DNA of 64,000 bases, from positions 62,240,902-62,304,901 of the forward strand of contig NC_091134.1 in assembly GCF_041381155.1 (NCBI RefSeq), read 5' to 3'. The stretch's first letter is position 1. Every line of letters begins with the position of its first letter. The stretch comes from Argopecten irradians. Taxonomy: Eukaryota > Mollusca > Bivalvia > Pectinida > Pectinidae. Under the pieces are notes generated by a model. It was not told where the DNA came from and did no database searches. It was given only the letters and a program-made list of their open reading frames with translations. A program made the translations under genes and the position numbers. Below are positions 23,401 through 33,984 of this stretch, in pieces.

Positions 23401-25470
23401 ACCGCTCTGTTTATGGTAACCTTAATGGTTAAGTTATGATCACGATGTCTTGTTTCCATTTGTCCCGTGAATGCAATGGCGACTGACTACTTACAGCAAG
23501 AGATGTATACCCTGCACACCTCGTAGTATAATGGGACAGCCACAATCAGTGAATTTGGCCGGATCCATCTAGTTTACCTGTATTTTTTTAGGGGTATGTT
23601 TATTGTAATCCTATATGCTATTTGCATTCGGAATGAAATGAAGTAAAATTGAAAAAAAAAAAAGTTTCCCAAATGAGGAATTCTATGAAAAGAAAACACA
23701 TTAATGTTGCTTTAAAAATTATTACCAAAAAAGGCGTTAAAGTTTTAGAATGCCTTACAACTAATCTAAGACTCTATGTTTCTGTGCATGAAATGTCAAA
23801 TTCTGTTATCAAACATCGCGAAATTTGCCGGTCCAGCAGACATGTCCGACAAAATTTGACTCGGACCACTTATTTTAAAATCCGATCTGGACTGACCGCC
23901 CGGCAATTATTGAGTACAGGAATTCAGTAGAAATAGCGTCTCTTAAGTATTACGCAGGTGCCAAACCTGGCAAAAACATAAACTGCGTAAGATAATCATG
24001 AAAACAGCTGCCTGGATACTTATAGCAGGAAGTTATGTTTATTTCAAAAATTCACATTAATGTTCGGTCCGGCAAAATCATGTTCTGTCCGTCTTATTCA
24101 CAGTCCTTGCTGGTCCGAATGTCCGGCCATTTTTTCCCAACTTTAGCGATGTCTGTGTTATTGTCTCACTTTGTTGTAAAATGAAAATTTAAGTGTTCTC
24201 CATTGATTAGTCACTACAGACAGTGTATAGCCGTAGGGAAATTCAGTGCAAATGTCATGCATATGGTTGAATGAGTTTTACCTGTGTTCTATTTTTAGCA
24301 CCATATATAGTAAGCAATGGAGGTGATTTAGTTTGTAACTTTTACCAAAATTGAGATAAAGAAGTTTTCCCATTTTGATTAATAATTTACTAAGTTATGT
24401 TAGTGATGGTGCCATGTCAAAATCATTACACCCTTTTTTGATAAAAAAAAAAAGTTTAAAACACCTTCATGCATTTTTCTTTCACATAATTCCTCATTTT
24501 GGTAACTGACTGATTACTCAAACAGGTACCTGCTACTCAAATGGGTAACTGTTACCCATATACAGGGTTGTGCCCAACCTGCAAGTAAAGTCATTATATC
24601 ATGTATAAATCCTGACGGATCAGCAGTTTTTAATACAGGCCTGTGAGGGTTTATCAAGGCTCGTCTGAAAACAATATAAAATCATAAGGTCCGTCTTTAA
24701 TTCATAAACAAACAACTTGGTCCAACCAGTCAAACAGTATAATCGAAAACGGCTCTACTGTTAACGTTATCAGGGTTCGAAATTAACACTTGCCAACTGG
24801 CCAAATACCAGTTGATTTTTGAAATGGCGAGTTGAAAAATATTGTACTTGCAATTTTTGGCGAGTGAGCGCATCAGATTTTATTCTAATATATAAACAAT
24901 CCGAGAACCAGGCGTCCAAACACTGTACCTGTACACTGTGCAGACCTTAAGACAGTGATTTATTTTATGTTATTTAGTCTACTTAAAACACTATCAATTC
25001 TGCTGTTCATTATATGTGGGCTTAAACAAACACCCTGTTTTCATATTAACTTGTTTTCATTTACACAAAGTGACACAATCTGAAAATAAATTGTTACACT
25101 ACATGGACACTAAAAATGTTAAACATTTGTTATTACCTACAATAAGTAACATAAATTACAGTGAATTTGGTTGCTTTTAATTTTACTTTCAAAGCGGCAA
25201 GTAGATTTCTGATTTGGCGAGTCAAAATTTTACCATTTTGCAAAAATGGATAGTGGCTTAAAAAAATAAATTCTACCCCTGCGTTATACAAAAATATTCC
25301 ACAACAAAACAGTAAACATGCATGATGAAACAAGATTTACTGTACCATTCATCTCTTGGTCCCCTTGTTTCAGGACATGCGCAGCATGGTTTCAGTTTCT
25401 TTGGAGGTTCTTCTGGTGTTGATGGGGTAGATGGTGCTGCTGGAGCCGCTGGTGCATTAGCATTTCCCAT
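20463..25470 (-). CDS. COX17: COX17, cytochrome c oxidase copper chaperone
   Basis: Two exons, 25346-25470 and 20463-20547 (125 + 85 nt), 69 residues. The protein ferries copper in the mitochondrial intermembrane space to SCO1/COX11 for cytochrome c oxidase assembly. Visible hallmarks: a proline/alanine-rich N-terminus, the copper motif [10 protein letters not shown] (C29, C30, C32), and the twin CX9C fold (C32-x9-C42 and C51-x9-C61) in the segments ...[18 protein letters not shown] and MRKLGFKI. Length and C-terminus fit the family closely. The intron (20548-25345) is 4.8 kb and full of repeats, which is large for such a small gene. The start is the first ATG, next to the shared promoter with TAF13. 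Confidence 0.97.
20601..20803. mobile_element. Mariner-like MITE in the COX17 intron
   Basis: The TIRs CCGTATTCGACCCGATAAGC and its near-complement ending GGGTCGAATACGG are flanked by TA on both sides. 203 bp, no coding capacity. TA flanks suggest the Tc1/mariner superfamily. Confidence 0.8.
21669..22833 (+). mobile_element. Hairpin-ended element A with internal tandem repeats (HINE/pearl-like)
   Basis: The 5' end is ACAAGAGATCCCAGCGAGAT. The internal part repeats AATCCAAGATGGCTGCCTGG about six times at roughly 120-175-bp spacing. The 3' part reads GGACGACGAATCACGGATG, GGCGATTTGAATAG, then the hairpin AGCCCACCATC/GATGGTGGGCT (22806-22831). Relatives lie at 33385-33752 and 50254-50950. The architecture resembles non-autonomous Helentron-type repeats of bivalves; the family name is inference. 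Confidence 0.75.
23158..24582. mobile_element. TIR element of about 1.4 kb in the COX17 intron, with a nested MITE
   Basis: About 65-bp inverted termini: GCAGGTTGGTCACAACCCTG at 23158 against CAGGGTTGTGCCCAACCTGC ending at 24582. GGGTAACAGTTACCC and CCTGTTTGAGTAATCA are also mirrored. No transposase reading frame and no clear target duplication found. The second copy of the 8961 MITE sits inside it. Confidence 0.8.
23811..24155. mobile_element. MITE (family copy 2, opposite orientation to the copy at 8961)
   Basis: Ends AACATCGCGAAA and TTTAGCGATGTCTG. The inside matches the reverse complement of 8961-9302, for example GAAGTTATGTTTATTTC and AAGATAATCATGAAAACAG. It is nested in the 23158-24582 element, so it inserted later. 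Confidence 0.7.
24585..24715. repeat. Dispersed repeat, inverted partner at about 26605-26730
   Basis: CATGTATAAATCCTGAC, ACAGGCCTGTGAGGG, AAACAATATAAAATCA and GGTCCGTCTTT all recur in reverse complement at 26605-26730. The two copies flank the COX17/TAF13 promoter. Confidence 0.75.
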
Positions 25471-25755
25471 TTTCTAAATTGATACTGGTTCAAACACAAC
25501 ACGTGAAGGTTAACTTCACCGGAAGTTTACTTTATGTAAGTTAACACCGGAACGAATAATAGGGAACTTTTTTTTTCATCTGTAATTTTTGGAGACTGCG
25601 CAATATAGCGCTTAATAAGATTATCTTGATTTTAATATTTTAATTTATTTAAGTATTTTGGAAGTTTAAAAATTAGATTTAGATAAAAAAAAACCATGAT
25701 AATATAGCCAATGAAAACTTCCGATGATCTAGAACCGGAAGTATCATTTATTAAA
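25471..25755. promoter_or_regulatory. Bidirectional COX17/TAF13 promoter
   Basis: 285 bp between divergent start codons. ACCGGAAGT, the consensus for ETS/GABP factors, occurs at 25518-25526 (near COX17) and 25734-25742 (near TAF13), with another GGAAGT core on the minus strand at 25717-25723 and GCCAAT near 25707. TATA-less, ETS-driven bidirectional promoters are common for housekeeping genes; function here is inferred. Confidence 0.6.
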
Positions 25756-28700
25756 ATGGCCGAAGCTGAAAAAGATCAAGTAAGAAATGGCTTTTAGTCG
25801 ATAAAATACAGTTGTCTCTTCATTCTAGTCCTTCCTTTTTTAATGATGTATATGTATGTTAATAACTTTGTTACAATTTTTCGATAAGTGAAATTGAAAT
25901 GAGCCTTCCAAAGACCGTTACATGGCTAAGGCCGTTTTCGATTAGGTTGTACTGTAGGCTAACGTTAGTTGTTAGTTTAATATGAATTTAAGGCAAAGCC
26001 TTAGAAGAGCGCAGCTACATGTAAAAGATTATAACATCATAACTCTATATTTTTCTACGAGATTAACAATAAAATATTTCACCGACATGCAAATACTATC
26101 GATAGAAAGAATTCAAAACGATCCAAAAGGAATAGTTCAATATACTTCAATCTTGTTTTTATCAGATGCAGAGAAAACTTGGCAACATGCCATGCTATCA
26201 AAATACGCGCGAATCTGTGCCGTCATCTTTGGCGTCAGGTTTTGTGACGTCACTGCTGACGGTGCCGTGCGCTTGAGAACATACACAGTATATATTGGAC
26301 AACTACATTTATTGCGTTGTTCTTGTATATGTGTAAATTAAAACTACTTACAGTAATTTTAAAGCGTATACTGATAACACATTTATTCTAGTACAGAAAT
26401 TTCAAATCTCGTCGTGCTGATAACGAGAATTAAAACATGGCTGCCTACATGGAGGCGCGAGACTTTTCCCGCGGGACACAATTTCAAAGTCCAAGGGGTA
26501 CTGGATTGTATTGGAATCTATATGCTCACACACGTGTTATGGTTAGTAGAGCTTCGCTCTACGCGGCCTTCGGCCGCGCAGAGAGCTGTGCTCTTATGAA
26601 TTAACAGTTAAAAGACGGACCTGGTGATTTTATATTGTTTTAAGACGAGCTTTGACAAAGCCCTCACAGGCCTGTATCATAAACTGCAGGTCAGTCAGGA
26701 TTTATACATGAAATAATGACTTTTACAAACGGTCGAACCGGTTGTTCCGAATAAACGAAAACGGCCTTGGTCTAGCCACAGGCGTCTGCATCTGGTTTGG
26801 AAAAATAAAATATCCTAATCCCTATAGAGACATCTATCAAACGTCCGAACATAAATGAGTCTAGAGGAGGAATCTTAATAGGGATTAAAAATATCCTACC
26901 CCTACTATAATATGAATTTAAGGCAAAGCCTCATAAGAGCGCAGCTACATGTAAAATGTAAATATAGTTAGGATTGTAACCTCAGAACGAGATTAAAACT
27001 TGTAGTTCGATCATTGATTTTTAGCTCACCTGGCCCGAAGGGCCGGTGAGCTTATGTCATGGCGCGGCGTCCGTCGTCCGGCGTCCGTCCGTTGTCCGTC
27101 CGTTAACATTTCCTTTAAATCGCTACTAGTCATAGAGTTCTGCATAGATTGTTACCAAATTTGGCCACAAACATCCTTGGGGGAAGGGGAACAGAACTTG
27201 TATAAATTTTGGCTCTGACCCCCCGGGGGCAGGAGGGGCGGGGCCCAATAGGGGAAATAGAGGTAAATCCTATAAATCGCTACTTGTCCTAGAGTTCTGC
27301 ATGGATTGTAACCAAATTTGGCCACAAACATCCTTGGGGGAAGGGGAACAGAACTTGTATAAATTTTGGCTCTGACCCCCCCGGGGGCAGGAGGGGCGGG
27401 GCCCAATAGGGAAAATAGAGGTAATCTTATAAATCGCTACTTATCCTAGAGTTCTGCATGGATTGTAACCAAATTTGACCAGAAACATCCTTGGGGGAAG
27501 GGGAACAGAACTTGTATAAATTTTGGCTCTGATCCCCTGGGGGCAAGAGGGATGGGGCCCAATAGGGGAAATAGAGGTAAATCCTATAAATCGCTACTTG
27601 TCCTAGAGTTCTGCATGGATTGTAACCAAATTTGGCTAGAAATGCATCCTTGGGCTAAGGAGAACAGAAAATTGTATAAATTTTGGCTCTGACCCCCTGG
27701 GGGCAGGAGGGGCGGGGCCCAATAGGGGAAATAGAGGTAAATCCTATAAATCGCTAATAGCCATATAGTTCTGCTTGGATTTTAACCAAATTGGGCCAAG
27801 AAATATCCTTGGGGTTAACGAATTTGTATAAATTTTGGCTTTGACACCCTTGAGCAGAAAGAGTGGTGCCCAATAGGGGAATTAGAGGTAAATATTCAAA
27901 TTCTTTCAGAAAAGAAACAATGAACTTGTATTCAGAACATTCCTAGGCATTACAAACCAGGTGAGCGATACAGGCCCTCTGGGCCTCTTGTTATTAAATG
28001 CTATTCTTCAATACTATAGATTGATGTTTTGTGTATAGCAATATATTGACAGTCGTCATATACAGGCCAGAAAGACACATTAAACTGGAATAGTTCAATT
28101 TCCTTTCGATCTTGTTTCTCAGTAAGGCGGATAACTTGACAACATGCCATGTATCAAAAAAGCGCGGGAAAATGTGCCGTCATCTTTGGCACCAAGCTTC
28201 CTGACGTCACGGCTGACAGTGCGCTTGACAACACACAAACAGTATATTATTTGACTAGTACATTTATTGTATCGTTCGTATCGTTGTGTAGTTATCTTAA
28301 ACTACTTACAGTAATTTCAAAGTGTATCCTGGTGATACATTTTGTCTTTAGAAAAAAATTCAAACCTCGTCGTGCTGATAACGAGAATTAAAACATGGCT
28401 GCCTGCATGGAGGCGCGAGACTTTTCCCGCGGGACACGATTTCAAAGTCCAAGGGGTACTGGAATGTATTGGATCTTTATGCTTACACACATGTTATGGT
28501 TAGTAGAGCTTCGCTCTACGCGGCCTTTGGCCGCGCAGAGAGCTGCGCTCTTATGAACATATAGTAGGGGTAGGTTATTATATTTTTCCAAAACCAGATG
28601 CAGACGCCTGTGGTCTAGCCTAATATGGTTCCCATACATCTGAATGTGTTGAAATATGTGTGTAACTTATAATTATATGATAATGTACTGATTAAAACTG

Positions 28701-31700
28701 TGTACTGTCTAGTTAAAGGAGTTTAGATGTGGAAATGTCTATTTTCAATTCGCAGTCACCATAAAAATACATTTTATTTAATGAAGTCTTACCGTTTTAT
28801 TAGGAGAAAATATTTTTTAAAGGAGCAAATCAGTTATTTCCCTTTAATTAATCTGTTCTTGCAGTTTGAAGATGAGGAGACGGAGGAGGATGCCCCACTG
28901 GAAAAGAGAAACAAAATATTTTCCAAAGAGTGTGAGTACTAAGAAACAAAATCATGGTAATTTTTAATATGACTGAAGGCAAGACCAGATTTTTCAGTAA
29001 CCATTAATTATGCACTTTTAAAAAGTTCAATTTATGGGAAAAAATGGTGCCGAATTTTCTGTTTATTTTTTAGTCATAAATTCACACTTGTCACAAAACC
29101 CCAATTTGAGAAGAATTTGGTGGTCTATAAAGTTCCATTAAGCTAGGTTTATATATTACTAAAGTTATCACGTTCACAAGGTCCAATAATAATTATCATT
29201 GCAAAGGGCAATAACTCCATAATTAACAGTCGAATCAAATCAATTTTTGAACTCGTCCGCGATGTTTCCAATGTTAGTCTACATACAAAGTTTCATTAAG
29301 CTGAGTGCATATTTACTTATAGCATTCACAAGGAAATATTAACGGATGTTGCACGAAGCACGACGGACAGCGCACGATGCACGACGACGGACAAAAGACT
29401 AACGCAATAGGTCACCATGACCTATGGTCAGGTGACCTAATAGATATGCATTCAGCTTTATGAAACTTAGTATTGTGACTAAAATTGGAAAGATCTCGGA
29501 CAAGTTCGAAAATTGACCTGATTAGATTGTAACTTACGGAGTTAATGCCCTTTGTTATTATATCTATTTAATCTTGTGAACATGATAGCTTGAGTAAATG
29601 ATCTGAGCTTAATGAAACTTTGCATATAGACTAATATTGTAAATATCTCTAACAAGTTTGAAAATAAGCTTGATTAGACTTAACTTATTTACAGAGTTAT
29701 TGCCCTTTGCAATAATAATTATTGAACCTTGTGAACATTGTAATGTGAGTAAATATGCACCAAGCTTAATAAAACTATGTATGTAAAGCTAAAAGATGTA
29801 TGATCCTATTTTGTGAACAAATAACATCTGTTGGCTTGTAAATTACATAACTAATTTGTATAAAATATCAGGTGGCCTCTAGAATGAATATACGTACCCA
29901 GCCTACTATACCTTTCGGCCGGGTACGAATTGGTCCCTATGTGTCGTAGTGGAGCACTGCCTCTGAAAATCACTCGGGCATAGTTTTCTATACTTTTTTG
30001 TAGGTTTCCAATCATTTTTATGCTATACATGCATTTACATGTTATTTTTGTCCAAAACAAACATAACTACCATTCTTAATATCTACTGTACCGCTCAAAA
30101 GACATCAAATTCACAATTTGTGGACTTACCGTGTAAATTCCCTTCAGAAATATATGATACATACTATAATTAATACAATATTTGATAGTTTATGTTGTTC
30201 AGTTTTATTGCCTAGTAGGTAAGCGATATCAAACAAGTACGATAAAATGCAAACAAATATTTTATAATGGTTTGCATAATCATTACTTTGCTCCATTAGC
30301 AGTATTAGGCACCAATTGTAGCTCTAAAGACGACACCATTTTCTGTCAAAAAGTCTTTTGAGCTACAATATTGCAGCTAATGGGCCTCATGTTCATTTTA
30401 GCAGTCATTTGAAGAAACCAAAGAGAAAACAGTTTTTTCTCTCAAGTGTGATAATTTTCATTGCAAGTATGGCCCATCAACTAAAGAGAAATATTTCCAT
30501 ATATTTCCATGTCTTCAGGATTTTGATTTTCATTACAGCTGTTGGTCAAAGCCAAAAGGTAACAGCAAAAAGGGGTGTAATTTAATGGATTATTATTTCA
30601 CTATTGTGCATGCACAACCACACATACAGTATTAATATTTATCAACTTTTTCCACTATTTATAGTGCGATGTATGATGTATGGCTTTGGAGACGATAGAA
30701 ATCCCTACACAGAATCAGTGGATATCCTGGAGGATCTAGTTATCGACTACATCACAGAAATGGTAAAATTGAAAATATTTAAATACAAATATTATGGGAT
30801 GAGAATGTACTTGTCTTAATTTACATTCATAACTTCACATAAACAAGAAAAGATAAAATTACAATCTGATAACCTATAATGTCGATATAAAACTGATCTA
30901 ACTTGACATACCTCAGGATGTAAGAAAGTAAAAAACCAAATACATGTATTGAGATGAACCTACTTATTCAAGTGTTGGTTATGCCAAAGTAAATCCAGAA
31001 AGGAGGGTTCTACATGATTATTCATATTGTACTGAAAAAAGCTGTCACTATATACCAGGGTTGGGGTAATTAAAAATGTAATTGTAATTAATTGCAATTA
31101 ATTACATTTTTTCAAGTAATTGAAAGTAATTTGTAATTAAGAAATATTTCAATTACATGTAATTGTAATTAATTACATTCTAAAAATGTGTAATTAGCAA
31201 TTACATTTCAATTACTTTTCAATTACATATATATATTTACTAGATTAATTAATGTAAGACATGTATTTGGCTAGATAGAAATTTAAACAGGTAACATATG
31301 TGAGGCAGTGACCATAGTATACACTACACTTGTATCTGTTTTACCTGTAGTTTACCCCTCAGGCAATATACAGGTGTGAGGTGTGAACACATAGCCTGTG
31401 ATTACAACTCACGAAGGTCTTGCTTATACAACACCTGTTGATCACCTAATTAGCATATCTAATGAAGGCAACCGCCCCCTGGCAAAAAAATTAAAACAGA
31501 AGATTTTTTTTTTCAGTTTTCTTCCCACTACACCCTCACACTACACCCTCACGAAAGAGACACAACTCAGGTTTTAAATCCAATAAAGTAGACATCTACG
31601 GGTACATTCGTGAATATTGCACACAGAGATGTTGTGACCCATTAAAGTTCTGGAAAGATAATGCTTGCAGATTTCCAAATTTGTCTATTTCAGCTAGCAA

Positions 31701-32679
31701 ATACTTAGCTATACCAGCCACTTCAGCTCCAGTAGAGAGATTGTTTAGTGTTGCTAGCAAAGTATCCCGACCAGACAGAAACAGACTGTCTGATGATAAT
31801 TTTCAAACACTGATGATGATAAAATACAATTCAAAAATATGAATACCTGGTACGGTACCAGGTATTCATATTTTTGAATTGCATTTTATCACCATCAGTG
31901 TATGAAGTTTTAAATGCACATTTTTATTGGACCTAGGTCCAATAAAAATGTATGTGTAAAACTAATACACCCTACCAATACTCACTTGTAACTTGTGGTT
32001 TATGTGAAGCACATGTTCCATCCGAATTTACTGATACTGACATACCCCGGTATATATGTATAAATGCTTCATTATATGACTATACAATTGTGTATATGTT
32101 ATTAAAAATAAACATGTTAAGAAAATGTAATGTGTAATTGTAATTAATTACTTTTTGAAAGTAATTGTAATTAATTACATTTACATAACTGAGTAATTGT
32201 AATTGTAATTGTAATTGAGTTTTGAACAAGTAATTGTAATTGTAATTAATTACATTGCAATGTAATTGACCCCAACCCTGCTATATACACCAGTACTTCA
32301 CAAATTGAAATAAAGGTTTCATGTGTGTAACTTTTTTTTGGTCATATTCTAAATAAGTTGAAGCCTAGAGAATGTTTTAATAGTCACTTTGTAATGTAAG
32401 AAATCTGTTCAAACTCATAAAACCTATAATATGTTATTTTAGAGGTGTGCCTTACCTTTTTATATTGCTTTATAAATTCATACCACATCTCTCTTCCAGA
32501 CAAAAAAGGCTATGGAAGTTGGAAGGCCAGGAAGAATCTCAGTTGAAGACATAATATTCCTCATTAGAAAAGACCCAAAGAAATACTCTCGTGTGAAAGA
32601 ACTACTTATGATGAGTGAAGAACTAAGGAAAGCAAGAAAGGCATTTGATGAAATTAAATATGCCACTGCAACAAAGTGA
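25756..32679 (+). CDS. TAF13: TAF13, TFIID subunit (histone-fold)
   Basis: Four exons, 25756-25779, 28865-28931, 30665-30762 and 32500-32679, 369 nt, 122 residues. TAF13 pairs with TAF11 through histone folds inside the general transcription factor TFIID in the nucleus. After an acidic N-terminus (residues 9-20) comes the signature KELRCMMYGFGDDRNPYTES (29-48), then VDILEDLVIDYITEM, GRISVEDIIFLIRKDPKKY and EELRKARKAFDEIKY, matching the animal family nearly residue for residue. Length is usual (human about 124). Start: the only ATG in frame, giving MAEAEKDQ. Introns of 3.1, 1.7 and 1.7 kb are packed with mobile elements. AATAAA lies at 33064-33069. Confidence 0.97.
25960..26605. mobile_element. 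Hairpin-terminated MITE copy 1 in TAF13 intron 1
   Basis: Starts near AATTTAAGGCAAAGCC with AGAAGAGCGCAGCT and ends AGAGAGCTGTGCTCTTATGAA, so GAGCGCAGCT-type ends are inverted. The right part holds three hairpins in a row (26548-26595): AGAGC-TTC-GCTCT, GCGGCC-TTC-GGCCGC and AGAGC-TGT-GCTCT. A CRE palindrome TGACGTCA lies at 26245-26252. Copy 2 is at 26909-28560. Confidence 0.7.
26605..26730. repeat. Dispersed repeat, inverted relative to 24585-24715
   Basis: See the partner entry; the reverse complement shares CAGGCCTGTGAGGG and CATGTATAAATCCTGAC. It lies directly beyond the end of MITE copy 1. Confidence 0.7.
26767..28620. mobile_element. TIR element containing MITE copy 2, which contains hairpin-ended element D (triple nest)
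   Basis: The outer inverted ends are GGTCTAGCCACAGGCGTCTG (26767) and CAGACGCCTGTGGTCTAGCC (to 28620). Inner MITE copy 2 runs from about 26909 to 28560, with CRE TGACGTCA at 28202-28209 and the same triple hairpin near 28507-28552. It is interrupted by element D at 27023-27993. Confidence 0.7.
27023..27993 (-). mobile_element. Hairpin-ended element D with a 157-bp internal tandem repeat
   Basis: On the minus strand it starts AACAAGAGGCCCAGAGGGCC and ends in the hairpin AGCTCACCGGCCC/GGGCCAGGTGAGCT. Inside are five tandem units with starts at about 27161, 27318, 27475, 27632 and 27791 (period 157). GGACGCC/GGACGAC-rich sequence lies next to the hairpin. This looks like the widespread mollusc AACAAGAGGCCC repeat; non-autonomous. 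Confidence 0.8.
28950..29800. mobile_element. Hairpin-ended element F with a mirrored partner
   Basis: GCACGATGCACGACGACGGA and a terminal hairpin AGGTCACC/GGTGACCT (29409-29438) mark the end of one element. Sequence to the left (TTCACAAGGTCCAATAATAA, GCAAAGGGCAATAACTCC) reappears inverted on the right (29520-29750). So two copies or halves meet at the hairpin. Ends outside are not clear. Confidence 0.55.
31048..32288 (+). mobile_element. hAT DNA transposon remnant in TAF13 intron 3, with target duplication
   Basis: The 8-bp duplication CTATATAC sits at 31048-31055 and 32281-32288. TIRs are CAGGGTTGGGGTAATT and its complement AATTGACCCCAACCCTG, giving an element of 31056-32280 (1,225 bp). 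Both ends are filled with GTAATTGTAATTAATTAC-type sequence. Inside, about 31600-31842 encodes the C-terminal hAT dimerisation domain: KYLAIPATSAPVERLFSVAS followed by RPDRNRLSDDNFQTLMMIKY. Most of the transposase is absent, so the copy is non-autonomous. Confidence 0.92.
31800..31951. repeat. Inverted duplication and 34-bp perfect palindrome inside the hAT element
   Basis: The transposase 3' end (ACTGATGATGATAAAATACA through CCTGGTA) is followed at once by its own inverted copy, centred near 31857. At 31918-31951 lies a perfect palindrome centred on GGACCTAGGTCC. Confidence 0.9.
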
Positions 32680-33134
32680 TTACTTAGATGTGTTTACAGT
32701 GTCACTAGGTGTAAAGAGGGACTTGCATAGATTTATGCTAGTCTATTGAAGAAATATGATCAAAGTGATTTTAGTAGTGAAATGCCACTTTGTTTATTAA
32801 TGATTTACATGAATTTATGAAATCATGAAAGGAAAAATGAAATGTGTGGTAAAATTTGTAAATGATGACTGTTCCACATTTGTTATTCATGAATGATGTG
32901 TTTGTTAGTGACTCCAGTTGAAGGGTGTATGTGAATGTGTTGTATTTATCTGGAAGAATGTTTAAAGTATGATATGCTGAAGTGTATGCTATAAAAGTTG
33001 TTGTTAGTTGTGTGTGTTGATGTTGTTTAATTGTTTTGTATATGTAAACCTATCATAAAAGGAAATAAAGGAATCTAATTAATATAATTTCAATAGTTCC
33101 ACTTCCAATATTTATGAATTTGAGGGTAACACAT
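32680..33134. other. TAF13 3' UTR and short gene-free stretch
   Basis: A probable 3' UTR runs to about 33090, with AATAAA at 33064. Nothing else seen. Confidence 0.65.
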
Positions 33135-33829
33135 CCACGATAATCCAGGGGTTACTTTCACTGACATTACATGTTATATCCACCCTGGACTATCTGATAG
33201 TAAAACTGAAGGCAGTTCAGTGAAACAAAACTTACCAATCACATAATTTGCAGATATTTTCTATGATACATACAAAGAATTGAATAACAGTATACTGTGA
33301 TTGACTGTCTTGTTTTGAAGTTTTGCGTGGCTCTCTGTAATCTTCAAAGGATATCTCTGCAGGCCTGTAATTGGTCAGTTTTTTAGCCCACCTTCATCAT
33401 TGGTGGGCTTTTCAAGTCAACTTTCATCCGTCCTTCCGTTAACAATTTTCGTTACGGCTGTTGCTCAGAAAGGCTGAAGGGATCTATTCTATCAAATTTT
33501 ATATGTAGGTTTCCATGTAACCCTAGCTGCGATGACGTAGCTCTGAACGACGGACGAAAAGATTTCTGACTTGGTCGTCGTGGGAGTGGAGGCAGGGTAT
33601 GATTATTCGTTCTAATGGAACCTTAGTTGTGCAAGTACTGAAGATTTTTTTTCTTAAATTATATATATAGTTTGTTAAAGTTTGAAAAGCAGAGAAAAGA
33701 TCCCTAATTCAGACATAGGACAGTCTTTGGTGGGATCTCTTTTTTTCTCTTGAACTGCCTTCAGTTTTACCATGACATTGTCCTGAGGGGTAAATAACGA
33801 CAGTGAAAGTAACCCCAGGAGTATCGAGG
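33135..33829. mobile_element. Fold-back/TIR element with nested hairpin-ended element B
   Basis: About 85-bp arms: GGGGTTACTTTCACTG and GTAAAACTGAAGGCAGTTC on the left (33145-33222), mirrored at 33748-33829. Between them lies element B (33385-33752, minus), with the terminal hairpin AGCCCACC/GGTGGGCT at 33385-33409 and an end reading CAAGAG...AGATCCCACC. B is a short relative of elements A and C. Confidence 0.75.
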
Positions 33830-33984
33830 TTTAGGGGATGGGTACATAATGGTTAGGGCCAAACGTGTTTCGGGAGAAAATTAAACATTAACACGATCAT
33901 GAAAAGATACGTAGTATACGTATAACTAAACGGAAAACGCAATGAGCGGCAAATAAAACACGTGTAGGAAAAGATTTTCGTAGT

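Noticed and set aside
27152-27406. Pro/Gly-rich frame with repeated YPFSYWAPP-like text
   Set aside because: Reverse reading of the 157-bp internal repeat of element D.
29875-30000. U1/U2/U4/U5/U6 or minor spliceosomal snRNA
   Set aside because: No match to the conserved 5' ends, Sm sites or stems that I remember for these RNAs.
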